A stretch of 64,000 nt of DNA from NCBI GenBank assembly GCA_029964075.1, contig CM057141.1, positions 3,906,001 through 3,970,000 on the forward strand. The letters run 5' to 3'. Both the position numbers and the translations under genes were made by a program. The notes below the pieces were generated by a model. The model was not told where the DNA came from. It did not search any database and saw only the letters and a program-made list of their open reading frames with translations. Positions 53,281-64,000 of the stretch are shown in pieces; position 1 is the first letter of the stretch, and every line of letters starts with the position of its first letter. This DNA is from Patiria pectinifera (Eukaryota > Echinodermata > Asteroidea > Valvatida > Asterinidae).

Positions 53281-54975
53281 GCAGCTCTGTTTTTTTTATT
53301 TAATACACAAGCAATATGCATATACATGTTCATTGTATATGTAAAACTGTGTGTTGAAAACACTATCATGCTCTAGTATTTAAGAAGCATATTTTTTATG
53401 TAAGATGTTGGACGAGGTACACTGTCAGCTCAAGATTGATTGTACTTAGGTATTTTGTCACTCCAGGGTAACCAGCTAAGTTTGGTTGGCAGAAATATTT
53501 AAATGAAATCCAAGACGATCCAGAGGGGGGTGAGATGTTTTTTCAAGATTGTTTTTGCGTATACATCCCAAAGTTTAGTCCCAAGGAAATTGGGCTATTC
53601 AACCCAAAATTCCCCCTTTCCGGTGTACAATTCATTTTCAATAATGTTTGTCTGAAAATAATGCTTTATTCCCCAAATTATTACAAAACAAACAAAACGA
53701 TCAAAGAAAAATTAAAATCAGACCAAAAAATTAATTCCAATGTCTTGATTTAGGCCTATTTTTAAAATTTTGTTCAACAATTTTTCTCAACGTTTTTCTC
53801 TTAAACCAGGATTTGTCTTGTTTTAATATTTTTTAAAAAATGTCCGAAGTTTTATGGAAATCAGGCCCCCGAAAAAGTGAATTTCAATGTTTGTTTTAAT
53901 ATTTTTTTGATATTTTGTTAAACAAGTTTTCTCAGAAACCAGAACCTTTTCTTGTTTTAATATTAAAAAATTATTTCAGTTTTTTATTAATTATAATAAT
54001 TGTTCTGAATTTATCTAATCACTGCTGGAATTAAATTTTTAGTGATTTAAAACTAGAAGGTAGATTTAGTAGTAAATTTTAGTGATGCAAATAAACTTTG
54101 TAGTTTGAATCTAACCTTTTTGCGGAGCAACACTTTTAACTTGCTTCAAAGAGAACAAAGGAACTCATCCTCGTATTCTAAATAAAAACATCTACTACAC
54201 GTTCGGAAATACAATTTTGGTTCTATTTGGAAAGTGTAGTTGGGGTAAATACAAACCGTTTTTATTTAGAACGTGTACGTTCAGTTGGTTTTGTTTCACA
54301 GAACTTTCTCATTTGACCATAGAACAGTGTCCATGAAATGAATTTTTCTGAGGAACACATTTTGTGCAACTTTTTACTTCTCTTAATTAACTCTACATGG
54401 TGAGTCCAAAAAACCGGAACCCAAACCTCCAAAAATGTATTTCATATTTAAAAAAAAATATGTAGCACCACTAATAATAATGACCGGAAAGCCAATTTTA
54501 TCAGCTACTTGTAGATGTAAAAAATACTGAAATTGCTCAATCCGTTCAAAGAACATCACCATTCAAACGCAATGACCCTAAACCTGTTTCGTCCTGCAAA
54601 AAAAGGCAATTTAGTGTTTATTCTGACTGTTTGGAACAACAAAGAGAATGACACAGAATACTTGTTTCAACAACTGCAGTTGTTGACAGTTAACAACTGT
54701 AGTCAACTGTAGTAGCCTATACACAATAATATCTTTATTAACAACCCTGGTTAGGCAAATACAATACGATTAATGAAATCCACTTTTTTTGGGTAAAAGA
54801 CGGGCCTTCAAAAGGACTTTGTTGAATATGTTTAATTGCAGTATTATCACTACTGATGTTTAAAGACAATTGTGATGACGATTCTTGAAATCGCATTTTT
54901 GGGCAAAAGAAGTTTTATGTTTAAATGGTGATTCTTTGAACGGATCCAGCAATTTCAGTAATTTTTTAGTTGAGA
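53281..54975. repeat. Duplicated segment, copy B (downstream of SAMHD1)
   Basis: First ~1 kb matches copy A. From 53460 onward it matches copy C (56395-57735) closely, including a mariner-like half element from 54396. The right inverted end of that element is missing here. Confidence 0.7.
54396..54975. mobile_element. Mariner-like MITE, truncated copy
   Basis: Left end CATGGTGAGTCCAAAAAACC preceded by TA, colinear with 57182 onward. The right inverted end is absent. Confidence 0.65.
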
Positions 54976-55045
54976 TGGATTGAATTCTCTTATGCATTTG
55001 TATTGGTAGTTTAACTTTAGTTTAACTTTATTTTTGCGAACTTTA

Positions 55046-55402
55046 GGCCAAAAAAAAAAAATAAGTCGATCTCTGGTCAGCGCGCGCGTCGATTTTAATT
55101 ATGCGCGTCAATCTTTTTTTTTTCCAAAATGTTCCGTGGTAGCTCCAACAGCGCCCTCTATTGCCGCACCTCCTCAATTTTTTTTTACCAAAGAGCACCA
55201 AGGAATGGGAAATTGCACCAAGGCAAATTATCGAGGGCACCAAGGCAAATCATGGAGGACACACAAAAAAAGCAAAATAATACCCCACCTTGTCTGTACA
55301 ATCCAAGCTTGAAAAAAAAAAAAAAAAAAAAAAAAGCCGCGTCGCCGCATCAATTCCTTAACTTTGGTCTGACCAGAGACCGAGTTTTTTTTTTTTTGGG
55401 CC
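55046..55402. mobile_element. PIF/Harbinger-like MITE, second subfamily
   Basis: Inverted ends GGCCAAAAAAAAAAATAAG ... CTCTGGTCAG and, reversed, GGCCCAAAAAAAAAAAACTCG ... CTCTGGTCAG; flanked by TTA (55043-55045, 55403-55405). Internal poly(A) of more than 20. Confidence 0.75.
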
Positions 55403-55734
55403 TTACTAAGTTTTTTTCACCATGCATGGTTAAAGGCCTATACTTATACTATGTGAAAAAATATTTAAAGTAAGTGCATTAGGTAGGTGATAATTGCTGT
55501 CAAAAGTGGGTGTCCTTTTTTTAACCATCCTGTTTTTTAATGTAACTCCCGTAAATACCATTCCTGGTAATTACGTAGGTTTAACATTTAGATTACAGCA
55601 CTGTTATATCACACCTATGCTTAACTAGAGTTAAAATTCTGAAGGGGAGCACCTCAAGACAAGTGATATATACTTTTGTTCAATTCAAGATTTCAGATGG
55701 GGGGCACAGTCATCGCTTTGGGGGTGTCTTAAGA

Positions 55735-56420
55735 TTGATTGTACTACTCGGTTTTTTTTGTTACGGTGGGGTTACCAGCTAAGTTTGGTTTGCTGAAATA
55801 TTTAGTGGTTAAATGGTTAAAGGCCTATACTGATTGATTGTACTACTCAGTTTTTTTGTTACGGTGGGGTTACCAGCTAAGTTTGGTTTGCTGAAATATT
55901 TAGTGGTTAAATGGTTAAAGGCCTATACTGATTGATTGTACCACTCAGTTTTTTGTGTGGTAATATTTAGTAATATTTAGTGGTTAAATGGTTAAAGGCC
56001 TATACTGATTGATTGTACTACTAAGTTTTTTGTTACGGTGGGGTTACCAGCTAAGTTTGGTTTGCTGAAATATTAAGTGGTTAAATGGTTAAAGGCCTAT
56101 ACTGATTGATTGTACTACTCAGTTTTTTGTGTGGTAATATTTAGTAATATTTAGTGGTTAAATGGTTAAAGGCCTATACTGATTGATTGTACTACTCAGT
56201 TTTTTTGTTACGGTGGCGTTACCAGCTAAGTTTGGTTTGCTGAAATATTTAGTGGTTAAATGGTTAAAGGCCTGTACTGATTGATTGTACTACTCAGTTT
56301 TTTTGTGTGGTAATATTTAGTAATATTTAGTGGTTAAATGGTTAAAGGCCTATACTGATTGATTGTACTACTCAGTTTTTTTTTGTTACGGTGGGGTTAC
56401 CAGCTAAGTTTGGTTTGCTG
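55735..56420. repeat. Tandem array with two unit types
   Basis: Units share TACTGATTGATTGTACTACTC and TTAGTGGTTAAATGGTTAAAGG. A long type (~115 bp) includes TTACGGTGGGGTTACCAGC; a short type (~90 bp) includes GTGTGGTAATATTTAGTAAT. Mostly alternating. Confidence 0.85.
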
Positions 56421-57735
56421 AAATATTTAAATGAAATTCAAAACATTGGAGGAGGGGTTGACAATTATGTTCGGGTTTTTTTCTGAGATTTTTTTTTGAA
56501 TATTCCAAGGCTTAGTCCCAAGGAAATTGGGCTTTTCATACCCAACTTCTCCCTCTCCCGGTATATAATTCATTTTCAATACTATTTGTCTAAAAAAGTG
56601 CCTTATTCCCAAAATTATTACTAAGCAAACAAAACTGAGAAAAGAATTGTAAGTTTTATGAAAATCAGGCCTCAAAAAAATGATTTTCAATATTTGTTTT
56701 CATATTTTTTTGAAATTTTGTTAAATAAGTTTTCTCAGAAACCAGGACCTTTCCTTGTTTTAATATTAAACAAATATTTCAGCTTTTTATTAATTATAAT
56801 ATTTGTACTGAATTTATCTAATCACTGCTTGAATTAAAATTTTGGTGATTTAAAACTAGAAGGTAGATTTAGTAGTAAATTTTAGTGATGCAAATAAACT
56901 TTGTAGTTTGAATCCAACCCGTTTGCAGAGCTTCAAAGAGAACAAAGGAACTCATCCTCGTATTCTAAATAAAAACATCTACTACACGTTCGGAAATACA
57001 ATTTTGGTTCTATTTGGAAGTGTAGTTAGGGTAAATACAAACCGTTTTTATTTAGAACGTGTACGTTTAGTTGGTTTTGTTTCACAGAACTTTCTCATTT
57101 GACCATAGAACAGTGTCCATGAAATGAATTTTTCTGAGGAACACATTTTGTGCAACTTTTTACTTTTCTTAATTAACTCTACATGGTGAGTCCAAAAAAC
57201 CGGAACCCAAACCTCCAAAAATGTATTTCATATTTTAAAAAAAAATATGTAGCACCACTAATAATAATGGCCGGAAAGCCAATTTTATCAGCTACTTGTA
57301 GATCAAAAAAATACTGAAATTGCTCAATCCGTTCAAAGAAATATGACCATTCAAACGCAATGACCTTAAACCTGTTTCGTCCAAAAAAGGCAATTATTGT
57401 GTATTCTGACTGTTTGGAACAACAAAGAAAATGACACAAACTACTTGTTTCAACAACTGTCAACAACTGAAGTACACAATGTCTTTATTAACAACTCTGG
57501 TTAGACAAATACAATATGATTTATGAAATCCACTTTATTTTAAAGACGGGCCTTAAAACGACTTTGTTGAATATTTTTAATTTTTTTTAACTGCGGTATT
57601 ATCACTAGTGATGCTTAAAGACAATTATGATGACGATTCTTTAAATCGCCTTTTTGGACGAAAGAGGTTTCATGTTTAAATGGTAATATTCTTTGAACGG
57701 TTCAAGCAATTTCAGGATTTTTTTCATCTAAAAGT
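56395..57735. repeat. Duplicated segment, copy C
   Basis: Close match to 53460-54975. The match runs through the left inverted repeat and centre of the mariner-like element at 57182-57846. Confidence 0.7.
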
Positions 57736-57846
57736 AGCATATGAAATGAGCTTTCCAGTCATTAGTTTTGGTGCTACACATTTTTTCAAGTTAAAAAATG
57801 AAATATACTTTCTGGGGTTTGGGTTCCGCTTTTTTGACCCACCGTG
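57182..57846. mobile_element. Mariner-like MITE with ~220-bp inverted repeats
   Basis: Ends CATGGTGAGTCCAAAAAACCGG and, reversed, CACGGTGGGTCAAAAAAGCGG, flanked by TA on both sides (57180-57181, 57847-57848). The two halves remain alignable for about 220 bp. No transposase. Confidence 0.75.
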
Positions 57847-57848
57847 TA

Positions 57849-60800
57849 TGAAAACTACCCTTTTTGGTTAATTTTATTCAAAAGTGCACTTCTTCAAACA
57901 TTCGAAATTGTCCATGCTTTTCTGGATAACTGTAGGCGCTGTTGCTTTGATATTTCAGGAAGACAGTATTGCTCAGCTTAGGGGTTTTCTGTTCACATGT
58001 AAACCCAAAAAAAATCTGCTCATTGAAAATATTTGTTTGAAAAGTTTGCTCATTGGCTTACTGCAAATGTGCTGACGACAACAAATTTAATCACTAAAGA
58101 CAAAAAAAAATGTTTTCACGGTGCTAAAATTGATGTAACAACTCCGGAGGACATAATTATTATTAAACTACAAATCTTTGGCCAAAAATCTGCAGCTGTA
58201 CTTCAGATAGGAAGTACTCGATCTGTCTTTCCAGGGCCCAAATTTGAAGTGCCTATATGTTGGCCGATTTCATTATGTAACTGCTAAAAACACAACTGTC
58301 TAGGCACAGCACACGTAAAGCTAAATTTGCTATTAATCAAAATTAGATACCCTGCCCCCAAAATGCAACTGGCTGTACCATTAATGTTGTACTGACAGGG
58401 CTACCGTCCTCTGCAGAATTTTGCAAAGGCAACATTATGCTTTGCATGTCTGATGTTTGCTCTCTGGTAATTCACAGCATGGAGCCGAAATCACGGCTTT
58501 ATTGGCACACCGGTCCGAAATGTTTGCCTGGTTTGGCCTGCCAAGATTATTTTGTTTGCTCGAGAACCGGAGAAAGTGGACGACGATGATAAAACAAACA
58601 CTCGTTGAGTTCCCTCCACTAAAATTCGACTGGCAAATAGCATAGGTGCGTTGTCAATTCTGTCATGTATGCTTTATCCAGACTACATATGCTTTATCCA
58701 GACTACATGCTCCATTTCACTTTTTATTCGTTCAGACATGAAGTAATAATGTGAATTTCATTGTAGGGGGCCAAAAAAGTCTTTTCAATTCTTTTCGGAA
58801 GTCGGTCGAATAAAAAGAAATGGGTTCGTGTAAAAAATAAAAAGCATCCTTCGTGTATAGATGTCACAGGTCGCGAATTACGTACGGTATGTGTGATAGC
58901 TTCACATGGTGTGAATATTTGAAGGCTACAGGCAGTCAGACCTTGACATATTTTGCAGTGGTTTGGAGCGCATAAATTCGGAGCCTCTGAATTGACAAAG
59001 ACGTTTGGATTGATCACAACATGATGAACTGTGAAGAATAGAGTTTCATCCACCGACGAAGTTATCAGAAGATCACCTGGTCATGCTCAGTTAAAACCTT
59101 CCCAGACCTAACTCTATTTTCTGACAGCAGCATCCATATCAAGGCATAATCATCGGAGATGATTGAAAATGACAAACCAGGAAAGTCGACCCAGGATTGT
59201 ACTGCACTGATTTTGTTCCCACTCAACTAACTATGCCCAACAAAAGAACAGCCACCAATACTGCAGACACTTTTCAGCAGTCATTGACAGAGTTTTCAAT
59301 CGCTTCAGTTGATGAACTCATGGAGCTATTAAATCGAAGAATAATTAAACTTCACATCGTCGAGCGACATCTATCATTCATGTACAAAGGATTTCTTTGG
59401 CGACAGTGATTTTGCAGACAATTTTGACTGCACAGACAAAGTGAGAAAAGTGAATGCATGGCCTATAGCACAGTGCAACTTTTGAAAAGAACCTGTTAGT
59501 CAACGTTGATCTTCACCTCTGACATTAAAGACTGGCAGGGGTTAAAACCGTCTCCTTGGAAACTAAAAATGAGCCACAATGGCCATAAACCAAGCTATAA
59601 ATCAAGTGATTTCATAGTAAGTTTCACGGCTTTGCGCTGTATAGTTAAATAAGTGCACAGATTATAAACAGAGTGAATTCTGCGGAGTTTTTTTTTTTTT
59701 GGTGAAACTTCGCCACACAAGATGAGATCCTTGTTCAGAAAGCGGCAGTCTACACCACTACCTGTAACCTCCACTTCATCAGCGGGGTCAGCGAGCGGTA
59801 TGAACGGCCGGTCGACACCGCAGAAGCCGGTCACTCTATACCTCATCAGGCTATCGCTGCCTTGCAGGCTAGTCTGGCTCTATCTTGCACAGGTGGGAAC
59901 CATAATTTTATGTAGTATTCGTTTTTTATTCATTTTCAAAGGGCTGTATTATTAGGTTGAAGTGGTTGGAGATCGGAGGTACATAAAGTATGCAGGGGTT
60001 GCGGATGGGGAGCGGGGTCGAATAATCCAATGTATAACTTGAGGGTCAGCGGCACGCCTCCCCAATTTTCCTCGCCTACCCCTCGATGTGCCTCAGAATT
60101 TGGAAAGGCGAACATTTAATGAGTGAATAAATAGTTAAAAGCCCTTTGATTATCCCTTCAGAATTACAAAGGAAGCTTCTAGTCCCCGTGCCCACATTTA
60201 TTCGAAGCCCTTGTAGTAGTCTAATGCCAATGTTTTTATGCCGGGAATTCAATTGGTTATACGCACCTCAACTACTAGTTTCCGTTCATGCGATAAGGAA
60301 TCTCGATCGTTGTCCACTGATTTCATTTATTATCCAGGGGTGGATACTTTCAGGAAACGAGGGGGGGGGGTGATATGAGGATGGGGGAGTTGAGTGAAGG
60401 CGTTGGGGATCCGGGGAGGCCTCGGAACATTTCGAAATTTACGATACTTTCACATCCATTCTAAGGCAGTCTGAGAATAAATTTAGGAACTGAAGCATTC
60501 TATTTGACATTTTTTGGCCCCATTTTTGTATCATAATATTAGTCATTTAATGATCGTTAACTTGGTTGTCGTTAAGATCGGAGTAAACCTAAAGTTTACA
60601 CAACCTAGATATACCTCACGGTATACCAAACGTTAAATCTGACACCGTGGTAGCAAGGAGATTTCGACCTCTCAAAGGATTTGCCTTTGAATGAGCATGA
60701 CGACTATTTATAAAAGATATAGACATATATCATACTCGGCAAGAGGGATAGTCATTGAAGGAACATGGGTTAATAGCACAGCGTAAGAACGGGTGAAAAA

Positions 60801-61262
60801 CGCGGTACATGTAGCACATGGCAGACTACAAATTAGAAAACAAAGAGAATGGATACTTAGAGGCATCTATAAGATACACGGTCATTGACAATAGTATGAT
60901 TTATTTTTAAATATTTAGAATCAAATGTTATCAAACTAAATTTATGATTTTTAAAAAATTTTTTTTAAAAATTATTATATTAGTATTTTTAATTTCTTAA
61001 AAACTAGCTGATTTGTTTTCAACGAAATGGATTTTTCAACAGGAGGACAGTAGCTATCTGGCTTTGAGTGTTGATGAAACATCGGGGATGAGGCGGCCTG
61101 TTTGAGAGAGTCGCGACATGGACCCGACAGTTTGTTGCAAAAATTTATTTGCATATCGAGGTATCGATTATGGCAATAATTAGTTTTTATAGAACATTTG
61201 AACTGATAATAACTAATCTATATAGATATTTGAGATGGAGATAATGGGGATAATAGTGAAGA
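57849..61262. other. Intergenic, no confirmed gene
   Basis: Mostly AT-rich. A GC-richer stretch at 59722-59889 that ends at a possible donor CACAG/GTGGGA is the only candidate exon (see findings). A G-run at 60360-60370. Confidence 0.4.
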
Positions 61263-61272
61263 AAACTTATTT

Positions 61273-62500
61273 ATGGAGGTTACTAACCATCTTGGCTAGA
61301 AGGATTTTTTTACAAGGGCAATATGGAGGTGACTAACCATCTTAGCTAGGAGGATATTTTTAGAAGGGAATTATGGAGGTGATTAATCCTCTTGGCTAGG
61401 AGGATATTTTTTAGAAGGGAATTTTTGAGGTAGCTAACCATCTTGGCTAGGAGGATATTTTTTAGAAGGGAATTATGGAGGTGACTTACTATCTTGGCTA
61501 GGAGGTTATTTTTTAGAAGGGAACTGTGGAGGTGACTAACCATCTTGGCTAGGAGGATATTTTTTAGAAGGGAAATATTGAGGTGACTAACCATCTTGGC
61601 TAGGAGGATATTTTTTGGAAGGGAAATTTGGAGGTGACTAACCATCTTGGATAGGAGAATATTTTTTAGAAGGGAAATATGAAGGTGACTATATAACCAT
61701 CTTGGCAAGGAGGATATTTTTTGGGAGGGACATATGGAGGTGGCTAACCATCTTGGCTAGGAGAATATTTTTTAGAAGGGAAATATGGAGGTGACTAACC
61801 ATCTTGGCTAGGAGGATTTTTTAGAAGGGAATTATGGGGGTGACTTACCATCTTAGTAAGAAGGATATTTTTAGAAGGGAAATATGGAGGTGACTAACCA
61901 TCTTGGCTAGGAGGATATTTTTTAGAAGGGAAATATGGAGGTGACTAACCATTTTGGTTAGGAGGATATTTTTAGAAGGGAATTATGGAGGTGACTAACC
62001 ATCTTGGCTAGGAGGATATTTTTTAGAAGGGAAATATTGAGGTGACTAACCATTTTGGTTAGGAGGATATTTTTAGAAGGGAATTAGGGAGGTGACTAAC
62101 CATCTTGGCTAGGAGGATATTTTTTTAGAAGGGAAACATGGAGGTGGCTAACCATCTTGGCTAGGAGGATATTTTGTAGAAGGGAACTGTGGAGGTGACT
62201 AACCATCTTTGCTAGGAAGATATATTTTTTTTTTTTGATAGGTGACTAACCATCTTGGTTTGGAGGATATTTTTAGAAGGGAATTATGGAGGTGACTAAC
62301 CATCTTGGCTAGGAGGATATTTTTTAGAAGGGAAATATGGAGGTGACTAACCATTTTGGCAAGGAGGATATATTTTTTTTAATTTTTTTTTTTGAGAAGG
62401 GAAATATGGAGGTGACTTTTCATCTTGGCTAGGAGATATTTTTTAGAAGGGAAATATGGAGGTGGCTAACCATCTTGGCTAGGAGGATATTTTTAGAAAG
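61273..62500. repeat. Minisatellite, ~51-bp unit, about 24 copies
   Basis: Unit approximated by GGAGGTGACTAACCATCTTGG CTAGGAGGATATTTTTTAGAAGGGAAATAT. Copies differ by point changes and by length of the T-run. The open frame on the minus strand across 61346-61708 is a by-product of the period. Confidence 0.9.
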
Positions 62501-63324
62501 GAAGTCTGAAAGTGAGTTGCTATTGTGGCTTTTAGGATGTGTGTTTTTTTTTTTTTACATTTTATATATATATATATTATAATGGGATGATGTTGGGAAT
62601 AACTATTTGATTTTTGATAATTTTCAGGTGATTTATGGAGTATGTCAAGGATCTTCGAGAAGGGATTTAGTATATGTGAAGTTGGCCGAGAACAGAAAGG
62701 AAAACAAATGCCTTAGGTAGGTGTGTTCATGTATTTTTACAATAAGGCATGGTTATAAGTTAATAAAACCACACGTCCAAGGATAAACCTGGCGTGACTG
62801 ATGGTGAAACATGAACATAAGAATTACGACACAATATAAGTTATTTTTGGAGTAAAACAAAACCATTTAATTAAAACAATGAGGAGGATTGAATGTTTGT
62901 TATTTGCATAATTTATTTTCCATACAAATTTCCGATATATACAATTAAAATTGGTGAAATGCAAATTTCTGATATATACAATTGAAATTGGTGAGATGTA
63001 ACACGTATAATGGGAGGTAAAGCTGGCATAATGATATTAATCCTTCTGTATAACTAAGCCATGTTGTTGCTATTCTAAGCCATATTGTGTTAGTCGACAT
63101 CCTATTTGTGTGTGTTAAAAGTAAATCAGGAGAAGTTGAAGGAAACTTTGACTGTTTGTGACTTTTTACATAGTATGAGTGTTAATGAGTTATTTAAGAT
63201 CAAGATACAAAAAGTAAAGTTAAGAAAGGATGAGCGTGTGATGGTGAGTGTATTTAAGGGACACTTAAATGTACATTTATACAGAAGTGTAATAAAAACA
63301 AATTATTGGGTTTATATATTACAG
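62501..63324. other. Intergenic or intronic, no gene seen
   Basis: AT-rich, with a TA dinucleotide run near 62563 and a ~45-bp direct repeat (TTTCTGATATATACAATT, 62930 and 62970). It precedes the SAMHD1-like relic, so it could be an intron of that copy. Confidence 0.4.
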
Positions 63325-63461
63325 GAGCATACAGTGGAAATGGTGAGGGATCATATTCTGTGTGTGATGATCACCTACAACTTCGAGGCAAGTATATACA
63401 AAATGTAAACAATTACTCCAAGGCCAACCCCCAGCAAGCAGTCGTGGTCCGAAAGGGTCAG
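63325..63461 (+). pseudogene. SAMHD1-like exon 13/14 relic (duplicate, frameshifted)
   Basis: After a TATATTACAG acceptor, the first frame reads VRDHILCVMITYNFEA, which aligns with human EDFIVDVINMDYG. Near 63395 the similarity moves to another frame, NVNNYSKANPQQAVVVRKGQ, which aligns with [17 protein letters not shown] of exon 14 and ends at the same CAG/GTAGGA donor. The shift breaks the exon. The following ~230 bp of intron (63462-63700) is clearly homologous to SAMHD1 intron 14 (39332-39560). I could not find relatives of exons 1-12 between 53 kb and this point, so this is either a decayed fragment or the edge of a second gene beyond the window. Confidence 0.6.
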
Positions 63462-64000
63462 GTAGGAAGTCATGAGAGAGAGAGAGACCACCGTGTCCAA
63501 ATGACTGTGGCTACGGCTTTCAATAAAACTTGCTTCTATGGGAACACGGCTAAGTCATTTCCCATAGAGTAATTCTGATGCAGCCACAAAAGCACAGTAT
63601 TCAATGTGGCCGAAATTGTAGTCAGAATGTCCGTAGTGCTCTTTGAACAGTAAACAACAGGAAAGTTGAAAACACGATCCACAACAATTTCCTCGTTTTT
63701 CACCTCACAATCATTCTATATGTCAAAATTATACTATACGTCAAAAAAGTCCTACTTTTGCTCCTAAATAACTCTGTTGTTTACCAATGGAATTAAACCA
63801 AAATTTTCAGATCATTTACACAAGGCATGCCAAATTTTGTGCTGCAAGTTTCATTAGCTTTGAACAATTTAAACGCCATACGAAAAAAACACCTCACTTT
63901 CAGAATCTGCCTCTTTTGTCTCGGTGTCCTCCAATGTTGATATGTACAGCCCTGGAGACGGTGTCATTGCACACCTCCTCGATCGGTGCAAGACACATTA

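Noticed and set aside
59233..59409. Small ORF starting MPNKRTATNTADTF that faintly resembles SAMHD1 exon 1
   Set aside because: The similarity is limited to a short basic start; it lacks the SAM Trp and a matching phase-1 donor. Not enough to call a paralogous first exon.
61346..61708. 120-codon minus-strand ORF with Leu-Leu-Lys repeats
   Set aside because: Produced by the 51-bp period of the minisatellite, which is divisible by three.
63106..63324. Open frame of about 70 codons before the SAMHD1-like relic
   Set aside because: AT-rich, no recognisable domain, and a good splice acceptor ends it at 63324. Best read as intron or intergenic.

Overview
This window is eukaryotic, intron-rich and crowded with transposons. 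It is built around one complete host gene on the + strand, SAMHD1 (a dNTP triphosphohydrolase), which runs from a start codon at 2285 to a stop at 51826-51828. I read 16 coding exons with consensus or near-consensus splice sites and continuous phases. They give a protein of about 626 residues, with a SAM domain followed by an HD domain. Every metal-binding and catalytic position I can align to the vertebrate family is kept. The long introns, TTAGGG-type telomere-like motif, two Ty3/Gypsy LTR elements, many short inverted-repeat elements and frequent ACATGTACATGTA-like words suggest a marine invertebrate. A deuterostome such as an echinoderm or hemichordate is my best guess, but the sequence does not settle the species.

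Layout. 1-2284: 5' flank, containing one copy (A) of a segment repeated downstream of the gene and a perfect 41-bp-arm hairpin. 2285-9150: exons 1-5, with small inverted-repeat elements, a tRNA-like sequence, a second hairpin and a large inverted minisatellite in the introns. 9151-24801: 15.6-kb intron 5, holding a minus-strand Gypsy element (Gypsy-1, 10492-22363, 4-bp target duplication ACAT). Its left LTR is interrupted by a 2.8-kb TTATAAG-rich transposon. 24802-42400: exons 6-15, with a second copy of that transposon (28865-31680) and several MITEs in the introns. 42401-51720: intron 15, holding a plus-strand Gypsy element (Gypsy-2, 42882-51229, target duplication ATAT) with nearly identical LTRs but a broken reading frame. 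51721-51828: last exon. 51829-64000: 3' flank with a tRNA-derived sequence, copies B and C of the upstream segment, tandem arrays, a Harbinger-like and a mariner-like MITE, a ~51-bp minisatellite, and at 63325-63461 a frameshifted relative of SAMHD1 exon 14 followed by intron sequence homologous to intron 14.

How it fits together. SAMHD1 removes the triphosphate from dNTPs, which starves reverse transcription. Here its own introns have been invaded by two reverse-transcribing LTR elements and by a DNA element that carries a piece of a non-LTR reverse transcriptase. Both Gypsy elements are disabled by stops and frameshifts. Gypsy-1 has an extra ORF with two C2H2 zinc fingers where an envelope gene would sit. 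Gypsy-2 lies in the sense direction just before the last exon, so its LTR promoter and AATAAA could affect the C-terminal end of the SAMHD1 transcript. The homologous blocks on both sides of the gene point to local segmental duplication, with a decayed SAMHD1 paralogue fragment at the right edge.
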